Shown here: positions 1-8,499 of the stretch, one piece after another
Position numbering within the stretch: the first letter of the stretch is position 1
Layout: every line of letters starts with the position of its first letter
Assembly (NCBI RefSeq): GCF_019443285.1
Contig: NZ_CP080327.1
Coordinates: 992,001 to 1,056,000 of the forward strand
Length of the DNA stretch: 64,000 bases
Direction: 5' to 3'
From: Aquisediminimonas profunda
GTDB taxonomy: Bacteria > Pseudomonadota > Alphaproteobacteria > Sphingomonadales > Sphingomonadaceae
Made by a program: the position numbers and the translations under genes
The notes under the pieces: generated by a model
Seen by the model: the letters and a program-made list of their open reading frames with translations, nothing else
Databases searched by the model: none
What the model was told of the DNA's origin: nothing

Positions 1-509
1 TCGGTTACACGAACGCGCTCCAGGTGCCGCGCATTGAAAAGATCGTCATCAACATGGGCGTCGGCGAAGCGACCCAGGACAAGAAGAAGGTCGATATTGC
101 CGCTGGCGAAATGCAGCAGATTGCCGGGCAGAAGCCGGTCATCATCAAGGCCAAGAAGTCCGTCGCCCAGTTCAAGCTGCGCGAAGGCATGCCGATCGGC
201 TGCAAGGTCACGCTGCGTCGTGAGCGGATGTACGAGTTTCTCGACCGCCTCATCACGATCGCGCTTCCCCGCGTCCGCGACTTCCGCGGGCTCAACCCCA
301 AGTCGTTCGACGGCCGTGGCAATTACGCCATGGGTCTCAAGGAACAGCTGGTTTTCCCGGAAATCAGCTATGACCAGATCGACAAGGTGCGTGGCATGGA
401 CGTGATCGTCACGACCACAGCGAACACCGACGACGAAGCGCGCGAGCTGCTCCGTCTCTTCGGCTTCCCTTTCCCCATTGAGGAAACTCAAGAAAAGCAG
501 GCGGCTTGA
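1..509 (+). CDS. rplE: 50S ribosomal protein L5 (5' end outside window)
   Basis: Large-subunit protein that binds 5S rRNA in the central protuberance. The reading frame is open from base 3 and begins in mid-protein; the E. coli counterpart has about 30 more residues before this point. The conserved block [16 protein letters not shown], the segment PIGCKVTLR and the motif RDFRGL are all visible, and the protein ends after a short Lys/Gln/Ala tail. It is followed one base later by rpsN, as in the spc operon. Only the first residues are missing, because of the window edge and not a gene defect. Confidence 0.97.
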   Translation, partial: GYTNALQVPRIEKIVINMGVGEATQDKKKVDIAAGEMQQIAGQKPVIIKAKKSVAQFKLREGMPIGCKVTLRRERMYEFLDRLITIALPRVRDFRGLNPKSFDGRGNYAMGLKEQLVFPEISYDQIDKVRGMDVIVTTTANTDDEARELLRLFGFPFPIEETQEKQAA

Positions 510-510
510 C

Positions 511-816
511 ATGGCTAAAGTGAGTTCCATCAACAAGAATGAAAAGCGCAAGAAGCTGGTCAAGAAATATGCCGGCCGCTATGCGCGCCTGAAGGCAATT
601 GCCAATGACGAAAGCCAGGACGATACCGATCGCCTGATGGCCCGTCTGAAGCTCGCGGAAATCCCGCGGAACGGCAATCCGACGCGCGTGCGCAATCGCT
701 GCGAGCTGACCGGACGTCCGCGCGCTTATTATCGCAAGTTCCGACTGTGTCGCATTCAGCTGCGTGATCTGGCCAATAAGGGCCTGATCCCCGGTGTGAC
801 CAAGTCGAGCTGGTAA
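511..816 (+). CDS. rpsN: 30S ribosomal protein S14
   Basis: Small-subunit head protein of 101 residues, the length of the zinc-free (E. coli type) S14. The C-terminal signature [19 protein letters not shown] is present, and the paired CxxC zinc ligands of the short type are absent. I chose the ATG at 511, giving [15 protein letters not shown], because it starts one base after the rplE stop; the longer in-frame extension from 478 would overlap rplE. It sits between rplE and rpsH in the standard spc order. Confidence 0.97.
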   Translation: MAKVSSINKNEKRKKLVKKYAGRYARLKAIANDESQDDTDRLMARLKLAEIPRNGNPTRVRNRCELTGRPRAYYRKFRLCRIQLRDLANKGLIPGVTKSSW

Positions 817-828
817 GGGTTTAGAGAG

Positions 829-1224
829 ATGGCATTGACCGATCCATTGGGTGATATGCTCACCCGCATCCGCAACGGCCAGCGCGCCAAGAAGGACAGC
901 GTCGTGACGCCGGCTTCCAAGCTGCGCGCGAACGTCCTCGAAGTGCTCAAGCGCGAAGGCTATATTCGCGGCTATTCGGAAGAAGAGCTTGCGGGCCATG
1001 CCGGCCTGCGCGTCGAGCTGAAGTATTTTGAAGGCCAGCCAGCGATCAAGCACGTTGCTCGCGTGTCGAAGCCGGGCCGCCGCGTCTATTCGGGTTCGTC
1101 CGACCTGCCGCGTGTCCGCAATGGCCTCGGCATCGTGATTGTGTCGACGCCGAAGGGTGTTCTGTCCGACGCGGAAGCGCGGGACCAGAATGTCGGCGGC
1201 GAAGTTCTGGCGGAGGTGTTCTGA
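829..1224 (+). CDS. rpsH: 30S ribosomal protein S8
   Basis: Primary 16S rRNA-binding protein of the small subunit, 131 residues. It starts [17 protein letters not shown] and ends with the conserved GGEVLAEVF. In E. coli S8 is the translational repressor of the spc operon; no such site could be judged here. A purine-rich AGAGAG precedes the start. Its TGA stop overlaps the rplF ATG by one base (ATGA), which indicates translational coupling. Confidence 0.97.
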   Translation: MALTDPLGDMLTRIRNGQRAKKDSVVTPASKLRANVLEVLKREGYIRGYSEEELAGHAGLRVELKYFEGQPAIKHVARVSKPGRRVYSGSSDLPRVRNGLGIVIVSTPKGVLSDAEARDQNVGGEVLAEVF

Positions 1225-1757
1225 TGAGCCGCACAGGCAAGAAGCCGGTTGCAATTCCGGCAGGTGTCACCGCTTCTCTCGAAGGTGGCGTGATTTCGGT
1301 CAAGGGGCCGAAGGGTGCGCTGTCCCTCGCGATGGAAGGCGAAGTGACGTACGCTCTTGAGGATGGTCAGTTGTCGGTCAAGCCGGCAAACGAGACCAAG
1401 CGCGCGCGCTCCTTCTGGGGCATGCAGCGCACGCTGATCCAGAATCTCGTTACCGGCGTGACCGAGGGCTTTTCCAAGACGCTCGAGATCACCGGTGTCG
1501 GCTATCGTGCCAATGCGCAGGGCCGGAAGCTGAAGCTCCAGCTCGGCTATAGCCACGATGTCGATCTTGACGTGCCGGAAGGCCTTGAAGTGAAGACGCC
1601 CGACCAGACCACGGTCGAAATCTCGGGCATCGACGCGCAGAAGGTCGGTCAGTTTGCAGCGGAAATCCGCCGCTGGCGCAAACCTGAGCCCTACAAGGGC
1701 AAGGGCATCAAATATCGCGGCGAATATATCTTCCGCAAAGAGGGTAAGAAGAAATAA
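1224..1757 (+). CDS. rplF: 50S ribosomal protein L6
   Basis: Large-subunit protein near the factor-binding centre, 177 residues made of two related L6 domains. It begins [15 protein letters not shown]. The C-terminal signature with [13 protein letters not shown] is intact. Start and stop both overlap the neighbouring genes by one base (rpsH before, rplR after), so the three genes form a tightly coupled translational unit. Confidence 0.97.
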   Translation: MSRTGKKPVAIPAGVTASLEGGVISVKGPKGALSLAMEGEVTYALEDGQLSVKPANETKRARSFWGMQRTLIQNLVTGVTEGFSKTLEITGVGYRANAQGRKLKLQLGYSHDVDLDVPEGLEVKTPDQTTVEISGIDAQKVGQFAAEIRRWRKPEPYKGKGIKYRGEYIFRKEGKKK

Positions 1758-2110
1758 TGGCCAAGCTGTCACTTTTCGAAAAGCGGCGTCGCCGCGTTCG
1801 TACTTCGCTGCTCGCCAAGCGTGGCTTGCGCGCGCGCCTTTCGGTGCATCGTTCGGGTCGTCACATCTATGCGCAGGTCATTGATGATGAAGCCGGAAAG
1901 ACTCTTGTCGCGGCTTCGACGCTCGAAAAGGATGCGCGCGGCCAGACAGGTGCCACGACGGATGCGGCATCGGCTGTTGGCAAGGTGATTGCCGAGCGTG
2001 CCAAAAAGGCCGGTGTTACCAAGGTTGTGTTCGATCGCGGAGGCTTTCTCTATCACGGGCGTGTGAAGGCGCTTGCTGAGGCGGCCCGCGAAGGCGGATT
2101 GGAGTTCTGA
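1757..2110 (+). CDS. rplR: 50S ribosomal protein L18
   Basis: 5S rRNA-binding protein of the central protuberance, 117 residues. The RNA-binding N-terminus ([10 protein letters not shown]), the [14 protein letters not shown] block and the C-terminal [20 protein letters not shown] are all typical of bacterial L18. The ATG shares its A with the rplF TAA stop. It lies between rplF and rpsE in the conserved order. Confidence 0.97.
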   Translation: MAKLSLFEKRRRRVRTSLLAKRGLRARLSVHRSGRHIYAQVIDDEAGKTLVAASTLEKDARGQTGATTDAASAVGKVIAERAKKAGVTKVVFDRGGFLYHGRVKALAEAAREGGLEF

Positions 2111-2113
2111 TAA

Positions 2114-2821
2114 ATGGCTGACGAAACCGAAAACCAGGGCGCTGAAGTCGCCGTAGAAGCGGCAGCCCCCGAAGGCCGTGGTCCGCGTGGCGGCCGTGGT
2201 CGTGGCGGTGGCGAACGTGGTGCGCGCGGTGGCCGTGATGGCAACCGCGGGCGTCGTGACGATCGCCGTGGCCAGAACGCCGAAGAAGGCGGTGAAGAGC
2301 TGATCGAAAAGCTCGTTCACATCAACCGTGTCTCCAAGACAGTGAAGGGCGGCAAGCGCTTCGGCTTTGCAGCACTCGTCGTCGTCGGCGATGGCAAGGG
2401 CCGTGTCGGTCATGGCCATGGCAAGGCACGCGAAGTGCCAGAAGCCATCCAGAAGGCAACCGCTGCTGCCAAGAAGTCCATGATCCGCGTGCCTCTGCGC
2501 GAGGGCCGGACCTTGCATCACGATGGCCGTGGCCATTTCGGTGCCGGTCTGGTGCATGTCCGCTCGGCTCCGCAGGGAACCGGCATCATCGCGGGTGGCC
2601 CGATGCGCGCCGTATTCGAATCGCTGGGCGTTGCCGACGTGGTGACGAAGTCGACCGGCACGTCGAATCCCTACAACATGATCCGGGCGACGTTCGAAGC
2701 GCTCAAGGAACAGACCAGCCCCAAGTCGGTGGCGCAGCGCCGCGGCAAGAAGATCGCGGACCTGCTCGGTCGCGGCGGTTCTCAGACCGCCGAGGCTGAT
2801 GCCGAAGCGGTTGTGGAGTAA
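2114..2821 (+). CDS. rpsE: 30S ribosomal protein S5 with Arg/Gly-rich N-terminal extension
   Basis: Decoding-accuracy protein of the small subunit, 235 residues against about 166 in E. coli. The core from about residue 62 ([18 protein letters not shown]) carries the double-stranded RNA-binding S5 domain and the C-terminal S5 fold ([14 protein letters not shown]). Residues 20-55 are low-complexity Arg/Gly/Asp repeats, and the C-terminus also carries an acidic Ala/Glu tail. Such extensions occur in alphaproteobacterial S5. It starts three bases after rplR. Confidence 0.96.
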   Translation: MADETENQGAEVAVEAAAPEGRGPRGGRGRGGGERGARGGRDGNRGRRDDRRGQNAEEGGEELIEKLVHINRVSKTVKGGKRFGFAALVVVGDGKGRVGHGHGKAREVPEAIQKATAAAKKSMIRVPLREGRTLHHDGRGHFGAGLVHVRSAPQGTGIIAGGPMRAVFESLGVADVVTKSTGTSNPYNMIRATFEALKEQTSPKSVAQRRGKKIADLLGRGGSQTAEADAEAVVE

Positions 2822-2826
2822 TCAAG

Positions 2827-3003
2827 ATGGCGAAGATCAAGATCAAGCAGACGGGTTCACCCATCCGCCGGACCAAGGACCAGCGAGCTACGCTGGTCGG
2901 CCTTGGCCTGAACAAGATGCACCGTGTGTCGGAACTTGAGGACAGCCCTGAAGTCCAGGGCATGATCCGCAAGGTGCGGCATATGGTCCAAGTTGTGGGC
3001 TGA
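2827..3003 (+). CDS. rpmD: 50S ribosomal protein L30
   Basis: Small protein of 58 residues beginning [20 protein letters not shown] and ending HMVQVVG, matching bacterial L30 in length and in the LVGLGLNKM core. It starts five bases after the rpsE stop and precedes rplO, its normal place in the spc operon. I found it by direct translation because it is very short. Confidence 0.95.
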   Translation: MAKIKIKQTGSPIRRTKDQRATLVGLGLNKMHRVSELEDSPEVQGMIRKVRHMVQVVG

Positions 3004-3054
3004 CCAACGCCTTCAACTTAATCAGCGCGAATAGAGCGAAAGCGAGTGCAAGAC

Positions 3055-3588
3055 ATGAAACTGAACGAAATCCGCGATAATGATGGTGCCCGCAAGGGCC
3101 GCATGCGCGTTGGCCGGGGCATTGGCTCTGGCAAGGGCAAGACTTCAGGCCGCGGCCAAAAGGGTCAGACGAGTCGCTCGGGCGTCTCGATCAACGGCTT
3201 CGAGGGTGGCCAGATGCCGCTCCATATGCGTCTGCCAAAGCGCGGCTTCAACAACATCTTCGCCAAGGACTATGCCGAGGTAAACCTTGGCGCCATCCAG
3301 AAGCTGGTTGATGCCAAGAAGATCGACCCCAGGGCTGTGATCGATCATGCTGCGCTGAAGGCAGCAGGTGTGGCGCGCGGCGGCAAGGACGGCGTGCGTA
3401 TCCTGGGCAAGGGCGAGTTTTCGGCCAAGCTGCAATTCAACGTCGCTGGCGTCTCGGCGGGAGCCAAGGCCGCAATCGAAAAGGCCGGCGGGTCAGTTGA
3501 CGTCATCGCTGTGGTGCCGGCTGCTGAAAAGGCCGCTGCCAAAAAAGGCAAGGTTCGGGCCGCCCGGATCGCCGCCCGCAAGGCGTGA
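3055..3588 (+). CDS. rplO: 50S ribosomal protein L15
   Basis: Late-assembly large-subunit protein, 177 residues. The Gly/Lys/Arg-rich N-terminus ([20 protein letters not shown]) and the [17 protein letters not shown] block identify it. An in-frame GTG nine bases upstream exists, but the ATG giving MKLNEIRDN is the family's normal start. An Ala/Lys-rich tail extends the C-terminus. It is followed by a 110-base gap before secY. Confidence 0.96.
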   Translation: MKLNEIRDNDGARKGRMRVGRGIGSGKGKTSGRGQKGQTSRSGVSINGFEGGQMPLHMRLPKRGFNNIFAKDYAEVNLGAIQKLVDAKKIDPRAVIDHAALKAAGVARGGKDGVRILGKGEFSAKLQFNVAGVSAGAKAAIEKAGGSVDVIAVVPAAEKAAAKKGKVRAARIAARKA

Positions 3589-3598
3589 GCTTTATCGT

Positions 3599-3622
3599 AT
3601 CCGCGCCTTTCCATGCGCGGAT
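3599..3622 (+). terminator. Hairpin between rplO and secY
   Basis: A 7-bp perfect stem (ATCCGCG/CGCGGAT) with a 10-base loop lies just after the rplO stop. There is no following T-run, so it is more likely an attenuator or an mRNA-processing hairpin than a full intrinsic terminator. Transcription must normally continue into secY. Confidence 0.4.
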
Positions 3623-3698
3623 CAGGCACTATATAGAGGCGGCGCGGGACTGATCCGGTCCTGTTGCCGCCTTTTCATTCAAGGGTCCTACCAGTCCT

Positions 3699-5066
3699 AT
3701 GGCAACCTCTGCTGACCAGATGGCCGCGAGCCTCAGCCTCAACAATTTCGCGCAGGCGACCGAACTCAAGAAGCGGATCTGGTTTACCCTGGGTGCGCTT
3801 GTCGTGTTCCGCCTGCTGAGCCATGTGCCATTGCCCGGCATCGATCCGGTTGCACTGCAGGCCCAGTTCGAAACCACCAAAGGCGGCGTTCTCGATTTCT
3901 TCAACATGTTTTCGGGCGGTGCTCTGCAGCGGATGAGCCTCATCGCACTGGGGGTCATGCCTTACATCACGTCATCGATCGTGGTGCAGCTTGCGACCTC
4001 GCTTTCCCCTGCATTGGGCGCGCTCAAGAAGGAAGGCGAAAGCGGACGCAAGAAGCTCAACCAGTACACACGTTACGGCACGGTCGTCCTGACGATCATC
4101 CAGGGCTATTTCATTGCGGTCGGGCTTGAAAGCTGGGGTGCTTCGTCCGGCCATTCGGCGGTTGTAGAGCCCGGTCTCCTGTTCCGCGTCGCCGCGGTTA
4201 CTGCTCTTCTTGGCGGGACAATGTTCCTGATGTGGCTTGGCGAACAGATAACCAGCCGAGGCATCGGCAATGGCATTTCGTTGATCGTCATGGCCGGGAT
4301 CGTTTCCCAGCTGCCGCGCGCGCTCGTCAATGTGTTCGAAGGCGGACGGACTGGAACCATGTCGCCGCTGCTGATCTTCGGCATCCTGATTCTTGTTGTC
4401 GGCTTGATTGCCTTTATCTGTTTCATGGAACGGGCCCAGCGGCGCGTGCTGATCCAGTATCCCAAACGCGCAACGGCGCGGGGCATGATGCAGTCCGACA
4501 AATCGTTCCTGCCCTTGAAGATCAATACCGCGAACGTGATCCCACCGATCTTTGCGTCGTCGCTGTTGCTTATGCCGCTGACGCTCGTGCAGTTCGCTGG
4601 CAATCGCGTTGCTGGCGAAAGTACCTGGGGTGACATCGTCCTGGCGATCACCACCAACCTGCAGCACGGATCGCCGCTATTCATGGCGCTCTATGCAGCC
4701 GGTATCATCTTCTTCTGCTTTTTTTACACAGCCGTCGTCTTCAACCCTGAGGAAACCGCAGACAATCTCAAACGTTACGGCGGGTTCATTCCGGGTATCC
4801 GTCCCGGCAAGAACACCGAGATCTACCTCGACTATGTCTTGACGCGAATTACCGTGATCGGTGCAGCCTATCTGACCTTCATCTGCCTGGTTCCGGAATA
4901 TCTGGTGACGGCGCTTGGCATTCCCTTCTATCTTGGCGGCACGAGCCTCCTGATCGTCGTCAATGTGACGATCGACACAGTCACGCAGATCCAGAGCCAC
5001 TTGCTGGCGCACCAATATGGGGATCTGATCAAGAAGTCGAAACTGAAGGGCGGCCTGCGCCGCTAG
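3699..5066 (+). CDS. secY: Preprotein translocase subunit SecY
   Basis: Channel-forming inner-membrane subunit of the Sec translocon, 455 residues with about ten membrane segments. The family hallmarks are clear: the HVPLPGID segment after the first helix, LGVMPYITSSIVVQL, the GIGNGISLI region, the ANVIPPIF motif in a cytoplasmic loop and GFIPGIRPG near the end. The ATG at 3699 gives a short cytosolic N-terminus (MATSADQMAASLSLNNFAQA). It lies after rplO and before adk, the usual arrangement. Confidence 0.97.
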   Translation: MATSADQMAASLSLNNFAQATELKKRIWFTLGALVVFRLLSHVPLPGIDPVALQAQFETTKGGVLDFFNMFSGGALQRMSLIALGVMPYITSSIVVQLATSLSPALGALKKEGESGRKKLNQYTRYGTVVLTIIQGYFIAVGLESWGASSGHSAVVEPGLLFRVAAVTALLGGTMFLMWLGEQITSRGIGNGISLIVMAGIVSQLPRALVNVFEGGRTGTMSPLLIFGILILVVGLIAFICFMERAQRRVLIQYPKRATARGMMQSDKSFLPLKINTANVIPPIFASSLLLMPLTLVQFAGNRVAGESTWGDIVLAITTNLQHGSPLFMALYAAGIIFFCFFYTAVVFNPEETADNLKRYGGFIPGIRPGKNTEIYLDYVLTRITVIGAAYLTFICLVPEYLVTALGIPFYLGGTSLLIVVNVTIDTVTQIQSHLLAHQYGDLIKKSKLKGGLRR

Positions 5067-5097
5067 AGCGAAACGGCCTTTTGGGGGGCACAGACTC

Positions 5098-5745
5098 ATG
5101 AATATCATTCTGCTGGGGCCGCCGGGTGCGGGAAAAGGCACGCAGGCCAGCCGTCTGGTCGATGAACGTGGGATGGTCCAGCTTTCAACGGGCGACATGC
5201 TCCGTGCTGCAGTCAAGGCCGGCACCCCGACTGGCCTCAAGGCCAAGGCCGTGATGGAAGCAGGCGAACTGGTTTCGGACGAAATCGTTTCCGGCATCAT
5301 CGGCGAGGCATTGGATGATCTGAAGCCAGAGACCGGCGTGATTTTCGACGGCTATCCGCGCACTGCGGCGCAGGCAGAGTCGCTTGACGTCATCCTTTCA
5401 GACCGCAAACGCACCTTGGACCATGTCATTGAACTTGAGGTTGACGAAGACGCGCTTGTCGCGCGCATTACCGGTCGCTTCACCTGCGCCAAGTGTAATG
5501 AAGGCTATCACGATACGTTCAAGCAGCCCAAGGTTGCCGGTGTTTGCGACGTGTGCGGCTCGACCGAGTTCAAGCGCAGGCCCGACGATAATGAAGAGAC
5601 TGTCCGCACCCGCATGACGGAATATCGGGCGAAGACTGCGCCCATTCTGCCGATCTACGAAGCGCGCGGCCTGGTCCGGCGCGTGGACGGCATGGCTGAC
5701 ATCAAGCATGTCACCGAAGCGATCGAGGCAATCCTCGACAGCTGA
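5098..5745 (+). CDS. adk: Adenylate kinase (zinc-binding LID type)
   Basis: Interconverts ATP plus AMP and two ADP. The protein has 215 residues with the P-loop GPPGAGKGT (8-16), the AMP-binding STGDMLR segment and DGYPRT. The LID carries four cysteines (C130, C133, C150, C153) in a CxxC-x16-CxxC pattern, predicting structural zinc as in Gram-positive and many alphaproteobacterial enzymes but not in E. coli. It is the last gene of this ribosomal cluster; rpsM does not follow. Confidence 0.97.
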   Translation: MNIILLGPPGAGKGTQASRLVDERGMVQLSTGDMLRAAVKAGTPTGLKAKAVMEAGELVSDEIVSGIIGEALDDLKPETGVIFDGYPRTAAQAESLDVILSDRKRTLDHVIELEVDEDALVARITGRFTCAKCNEGYHDTFKQPKVAGVCDVCGSTEFKRRPDDNEETVRTRMTEYRAKTAPILPIYEARGLVRRVDGMADIKHVTEAIEAILDS

Positions 5746-5777
5746 AATGCTGGAACAGGGCTTGCGCGCAGTGCTCC

Positions 5778-5933
5778 CTAATGGAGCGAGAGCGCGTCCT
5801 TGATCTTGAGTTTCTCTTTCTTGAGTTTTGCAATCCGCGCGGTATCCGGTGCTGGACGGCGGGCTTCTTCTTCGATCATGCGATCGAGTCCGGCATGTCT
5901 GGCTTGAAGGCTGTTAGCAAGGCTGGCTTCCAT
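5778..5933 (-). CDS. DUF465 (YdcH-type) small coiled-coil protein
   Basis: Predicted 51-residue protein starting MEASLANSLQARHAGLDRMI and ending KLKKEKLKIKDALSLH. The pattern (helix with a leading His, short loop, then a Lys-rich helix ending LKIKD) is that of the DUF465 family, whose function is unknown. A longer in-frame reading upstream is possible, but the ATG at 5933 matches the family start. It converges on adk. Confidence 0.7.
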   Translation of the reverse strand: MEASLANSLQARHAGLDRMIEEEARRPAPDTARIAKLKKEKLKIKDALSLH

Positions 5934-6009
5934 CAGCGACTCTCCATTGTTGACTGCGAAACAGAGTAAATCACTAAAAGTCTTGCCTGTCTCGTACTCA
6001 TTATGGTGA

Positions 6010-6264
6010 ATGCGACCAATTGATGTCGGGAATCGGCAAAGCGGGATTTTACCGGTGGCAGTTCTATTTGAGACACATGAAATTGAAACGCGGCTGGGGC
6101 TTCTTCGCGAGGAGCACCAGGATCTGGACGCGGCCATCATGGCCATGCTCGCCAGCGGGACCATGGACCAGCTTCAGGTGGCTCGCATGAAACGACGCAA
6201 GCTGCGGATCAAGGATGAAATCCAAATGCTGGAAAGCCGCCTTGTGCCCGACATCATCGCCTGA
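6010..6264 (+). CDS. DUF465 (YdcH-type) small coiled-coil protein, second copy
   Basis: Up to 84 residues; the family domain is the part from about residue 20 (ETHEIETRLGLLREEHQDLD) to the conserved RRKLRIKDEIQMLE. A GTG at 6055 would give a 69-residue protein and may be the true start; neither candidate has a clear ribosome-binding site. It is divergent from the other DUF465 gene 76 bases away, so the two likely share a regulatory region. The function of the family is unknown. Confidence 0.65.
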   Translation: MRPIDVGNRQSGILPVAVLFETHEIETRLGLLREEHQDLDAAIMAMLASGTMDQLQVARMKRRKLRIKDEIQMLESRLVPDIIA

Positions 6265-6363
6265 TTTCGCGGCAATCTGTCGACTGTATTTACCTATTAT
6301 CGGCATTTCCCGCATCAGACCGATGTGGCATGGTCGCATATGGATCAAAAAGGCGAGACGGAT

Positions 6364-6786
6364 ATGTCCCCAGCTTTCGGCTTGACGACAAAGCTTATCG
6401 ATTCGCTCTACCTCGAAGCGATGGTGCTTGCCGACGAGGCGCGAAGCTATTTCGATCAGTTAAGTCGTAACGCGCGGGCTGACATGACGCCCTTGCAGCG
6501 AGTCAGTCTTTCGTGCGAGTCGCTGAAAGTAACGACGCGACTGATGCACAGCACGGCCTGGCTGCTGGCACAGCGATCACCTCAAGGCACCTCCAATCCC
6601 CTTGCAGCAGCAGCGCCAAGCGAGACGACAACAGTGGATAACCTGCCAGAGGAGGCGCAGACCCTGATCAGGGAAAGCGAAGACCTTTACGCCCGGATCC
6701 AGCGTCTTGACGAAAAGCTCACTCATTCAAGCGAAATGCGCAGCCCGGCGCTCGACTTGCGAGCGCGGCTTGAACAGGCCTTCTGA
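6364..6786 (+). CDS. rcdA: RcdA-like protein (DUF1465)
   Basis: DUF1465 is the family of Caulobacter RcdA, an adaptor that helps ClpXP degrade the cell-cycle regulator CtrA. The 140-residue protein shows the family's helical core (LIDSLYLEAMVLADEARSYF, then LSCESLKVTTRLMHSTAWLL). I chose the ATG at 6364 because AAGGCGAG lies about eight bases upstream; ATGs at 6325 and 6340 are also in frame. It is shorter than Caulobacter RcdA, which I recall as about 177 residues. The symbol is by family resemblance. Confidence 0.7.
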   Translation: MSPAFGLTTKLIDSLYLEAMVLADEARSYFDQLSRNARADMTPLQRVSLSCESLKVTTRLMHSTAWLLAQRSPQGTSNPLAAAAPSETTTVDNLPEEAQTLIRESEDLYARIQRLDEKLTHSSEMRSPALDLRARLEQAF

Positions 6787-6851
6787 CACCTTGTGATTGC
6801 TCGTATGTCCGGCGCATGGCATAGCGTTGCCTGAATGGCCGGGGGCACATC

Positions 6852-7394
6852 TTGACCAAATTCACTGTCAACAGCCAGCCGGTTGAATACCGAATGGATC
6901 CCGAAACGCCCCTGCTGTGGGCGCTGCGCGATGCGTCCAATCTTACAGGAACGAAATATGGGTGCGGATCGGGTGATTGCGGGGCTTGCACGGTCGACAT
7001 TGATGGCCGTGCGGTGCGGTCTTGCCAGATCACAATCGCCGCTGCGGAAGGGACGATCGTCACGACGATTGAGGGTTTGTCGCGTGATCGCAGCCACCCG
7101 GTTCAGCAGGCATGGGCCGCGGAAGGTGTCCCGCAATGCGGCTATTGCCAGTCTGGCATGATCATGGCCGCAGCAGCCTTGTTGAAGGCGAATCCCAATC
7201 CGACCAATGGTGATATTGATGCGGCCATGACAAACATCTGCCGCTGCGGTACATATACCCGAATTCGGCGTGCAATTCGCAGGGCTGCGGCAATGGCTGC
7301 GGGTCGGGAAATCATCGTAGCGGCGCCACCGCCAGGAATAGCGCCCGACGATGCGGCCCGCGCAGTGCCAGCTTTGACGCCGCCAGCGCGCTGA
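6852..7394 (+). CDS. Orphan (2Fe-2S)-binding subunit, IorA/xanthine dehydrogenase small-subunit type
   Basis: A 180-residue protein with both iron-sulfur domains of molybdenum hydroxylase small subunits: plant-type ligands C38, C43, C46 and C58, and the helical-domain ligands C96, C99, C130 and C132. The sequence around them ([21 protein letters not shown]) resembles isoquinoline 1-oxidoreductase alpha subunits. A TTG is the only sensible start. No molybdopterin-binding large subunit lies next to it, so its partner must be encoded elsewhere. The C-terminal 30 residues are Pro/Ala-rich. Confidence 0.8.
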   Translation: MTKFTVNSQPVEYRMDPETPLLWALRDASNLTGTKYGCGSGDCGACTVDIDGRAVRSCQITIAAAEGTIVTTIEGLSRDRSHPVQQAWAAEGVPQCGYCQSGMIMAAAALLKANPNPTNGDIDAAMTNICRCGTYTRIRRAIRRAAAMAAGREIIVAAPPPGIAPDDAARAVPALTPPAR

Positions 7395-7499
7395 CAGCTT
7401 TCAGTTTGCTTTCAGGCCCATTAAGCCTTGGCTCATATCGAAGCGCGCAAATGATGAATCAAGCACGACGTCAGTGGTTCGTGCAGGGAGTATCAGACA

Positions 7500-8387
7500 A
7501 TGCGTACGATGACTTTAGCCTTGTTGCTGGCATCCGCAACATCCGGTTCCGCCTTTGCGCAAGCACGTGGTAGCGATGGAATGGATGCAGGCGAGCCTGG
7601 CCCCCGGCGCGAGTGGACTGAGCGCCGGAACGTCCAGGAACGCGCCCCACAGGCCGATCAGCGGCGTGAGGGTCGCGAACAACGCCAGACAGAAGCTGAG
7701 CCCGACCGGGCGCCGCGCGGGCGTTGGGGTGGTGCAGTAACAACGCCTCCGGTGCCCCCTGTTCCACAGGCGCAGCCTTCAGGAGGATGGGCCGGCAACC
7801 GCGTATGGCGTGGCCGAGGCGATGTCTTGACAACCAATCCGCCTGTGCAGACCCCATCGACTGACCGGCGCTGGCAGGGTCGTGGAGATGACGACAGCCG
7901 CAATGACGGACGTCGATGGGATCGGGACAGGAACGAACGTTGGGGTCGGGATCGGGATGAGCGCCACGCTGAAAATCGGGATGGCGCGTGGCATCGCGAG
8001 GAAAATGGTCGTTGGGAACGCCGCGGCGGTGATGATCGCTATGACCGCGACGGGCGCAATCGCTATGAAAACCGCGATTGGAACCGCAGCTGGCGCTATG
8101 ATCGCCGCTATGATTGGCAGCATTATCGCAACCAGTTTCGCGATCGGTACCGCGCTCCGCGTTATTACAATCCCTATGGCTATCGCCACGGCTATCAGCG
8201 GTTCGGTATCGGCATTTATCTCGACTCGCTCTATTTTGGCAGTCGGTACTGGCTGAGCGACCCTTGGGAATACCGTCTGCCGCCAGCTCCATATGGCTGC
8301 CGCTGGGTGCGTTATTATGATGATGTCCTGCTTGTCGAGACGCGATCAGGCTATGTTGTGGACGTGATTTACGATTTCTTCTGGTAG
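7500..8387 (+). CDS. RcnB-family periplasmic protein with long Arg/Asp/Trp-rich region
   Basis: Secreted protein of 295 residues: a signal peptide (MRTMTLALLLASATSGSAFAQA), then about 170 residues of low-complexity Arg/Asp/Trp/Gly repeats, then a conserved end (YRLPPAPYGCRWVRYYDDVLLV...GYVVDVI) characteristic of the RcnB family. RcnB of E. coli is a periplasmic protein tied to nickel/cobalt homeostasis, but most members are uncharacterised, so metal handling is only a possibility. It stands alone, closed by a strong terminator. Confidence 0.7.
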   Translation: MRTMTLALLLASATSGSAFAQARGSDGMDAGEPGPRREWTERRNVQERAPQADQRREGREQRQTEAEPDRAPRGRWGGAVTTPPVPPVPQAQPSGGWAGNRVWRGRGDVLTTNPPVQTPSTDRRWQGRGDDDSRNDGRRWDRDRNERWGRDRDERHAENRDGAWHREENGRWERRGGDDRYDRDGRNRYENRDWNRSWRYDRRYDWQHYRNQFRDRYRAPRYYNPYGYRHGYQRFGIGIYLDSLYFGSRYWLSDPWEYRLPPAPYGCRWVRYYDDVLLVETRSGYVVDVIYDFFW

Positions 8388-8407
8388 GGAGGTCTGCCAG
8401 CGGAAGC

Positions 8408-8445
8408 AGGGCCCGGAGTCTCAAGACTGCCGGGCCCTTTCTTTT
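8408..8445 (+). terminator. Intrinsic terminator after the RcnB-like gene
   Basis: A GC-rich 9-bp stem (AGGGCCCGG/CCGGGCCCT) with a second inner 4-bp stem (AGTC/GACT) is followed by TTTCTTTTCC. This is a textbook rho-independent terminator 20 bases after the stop codon. Confidence 0.9.
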
Positions 8446-8499
8446 CCGGCTTGCGCCAGACAGTCGGCTGTTCCATCCGCATCGCAACAGGAGGACCCG

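Noticed and set aside
7881-8120. Repetitive region in the RcnB-like gene considered as a CRISPR or DNA repeat
   Set aside because: The repetition comes from Arg/Asp/Trp codons in one reading frame, is not regular in length and has no spacers.
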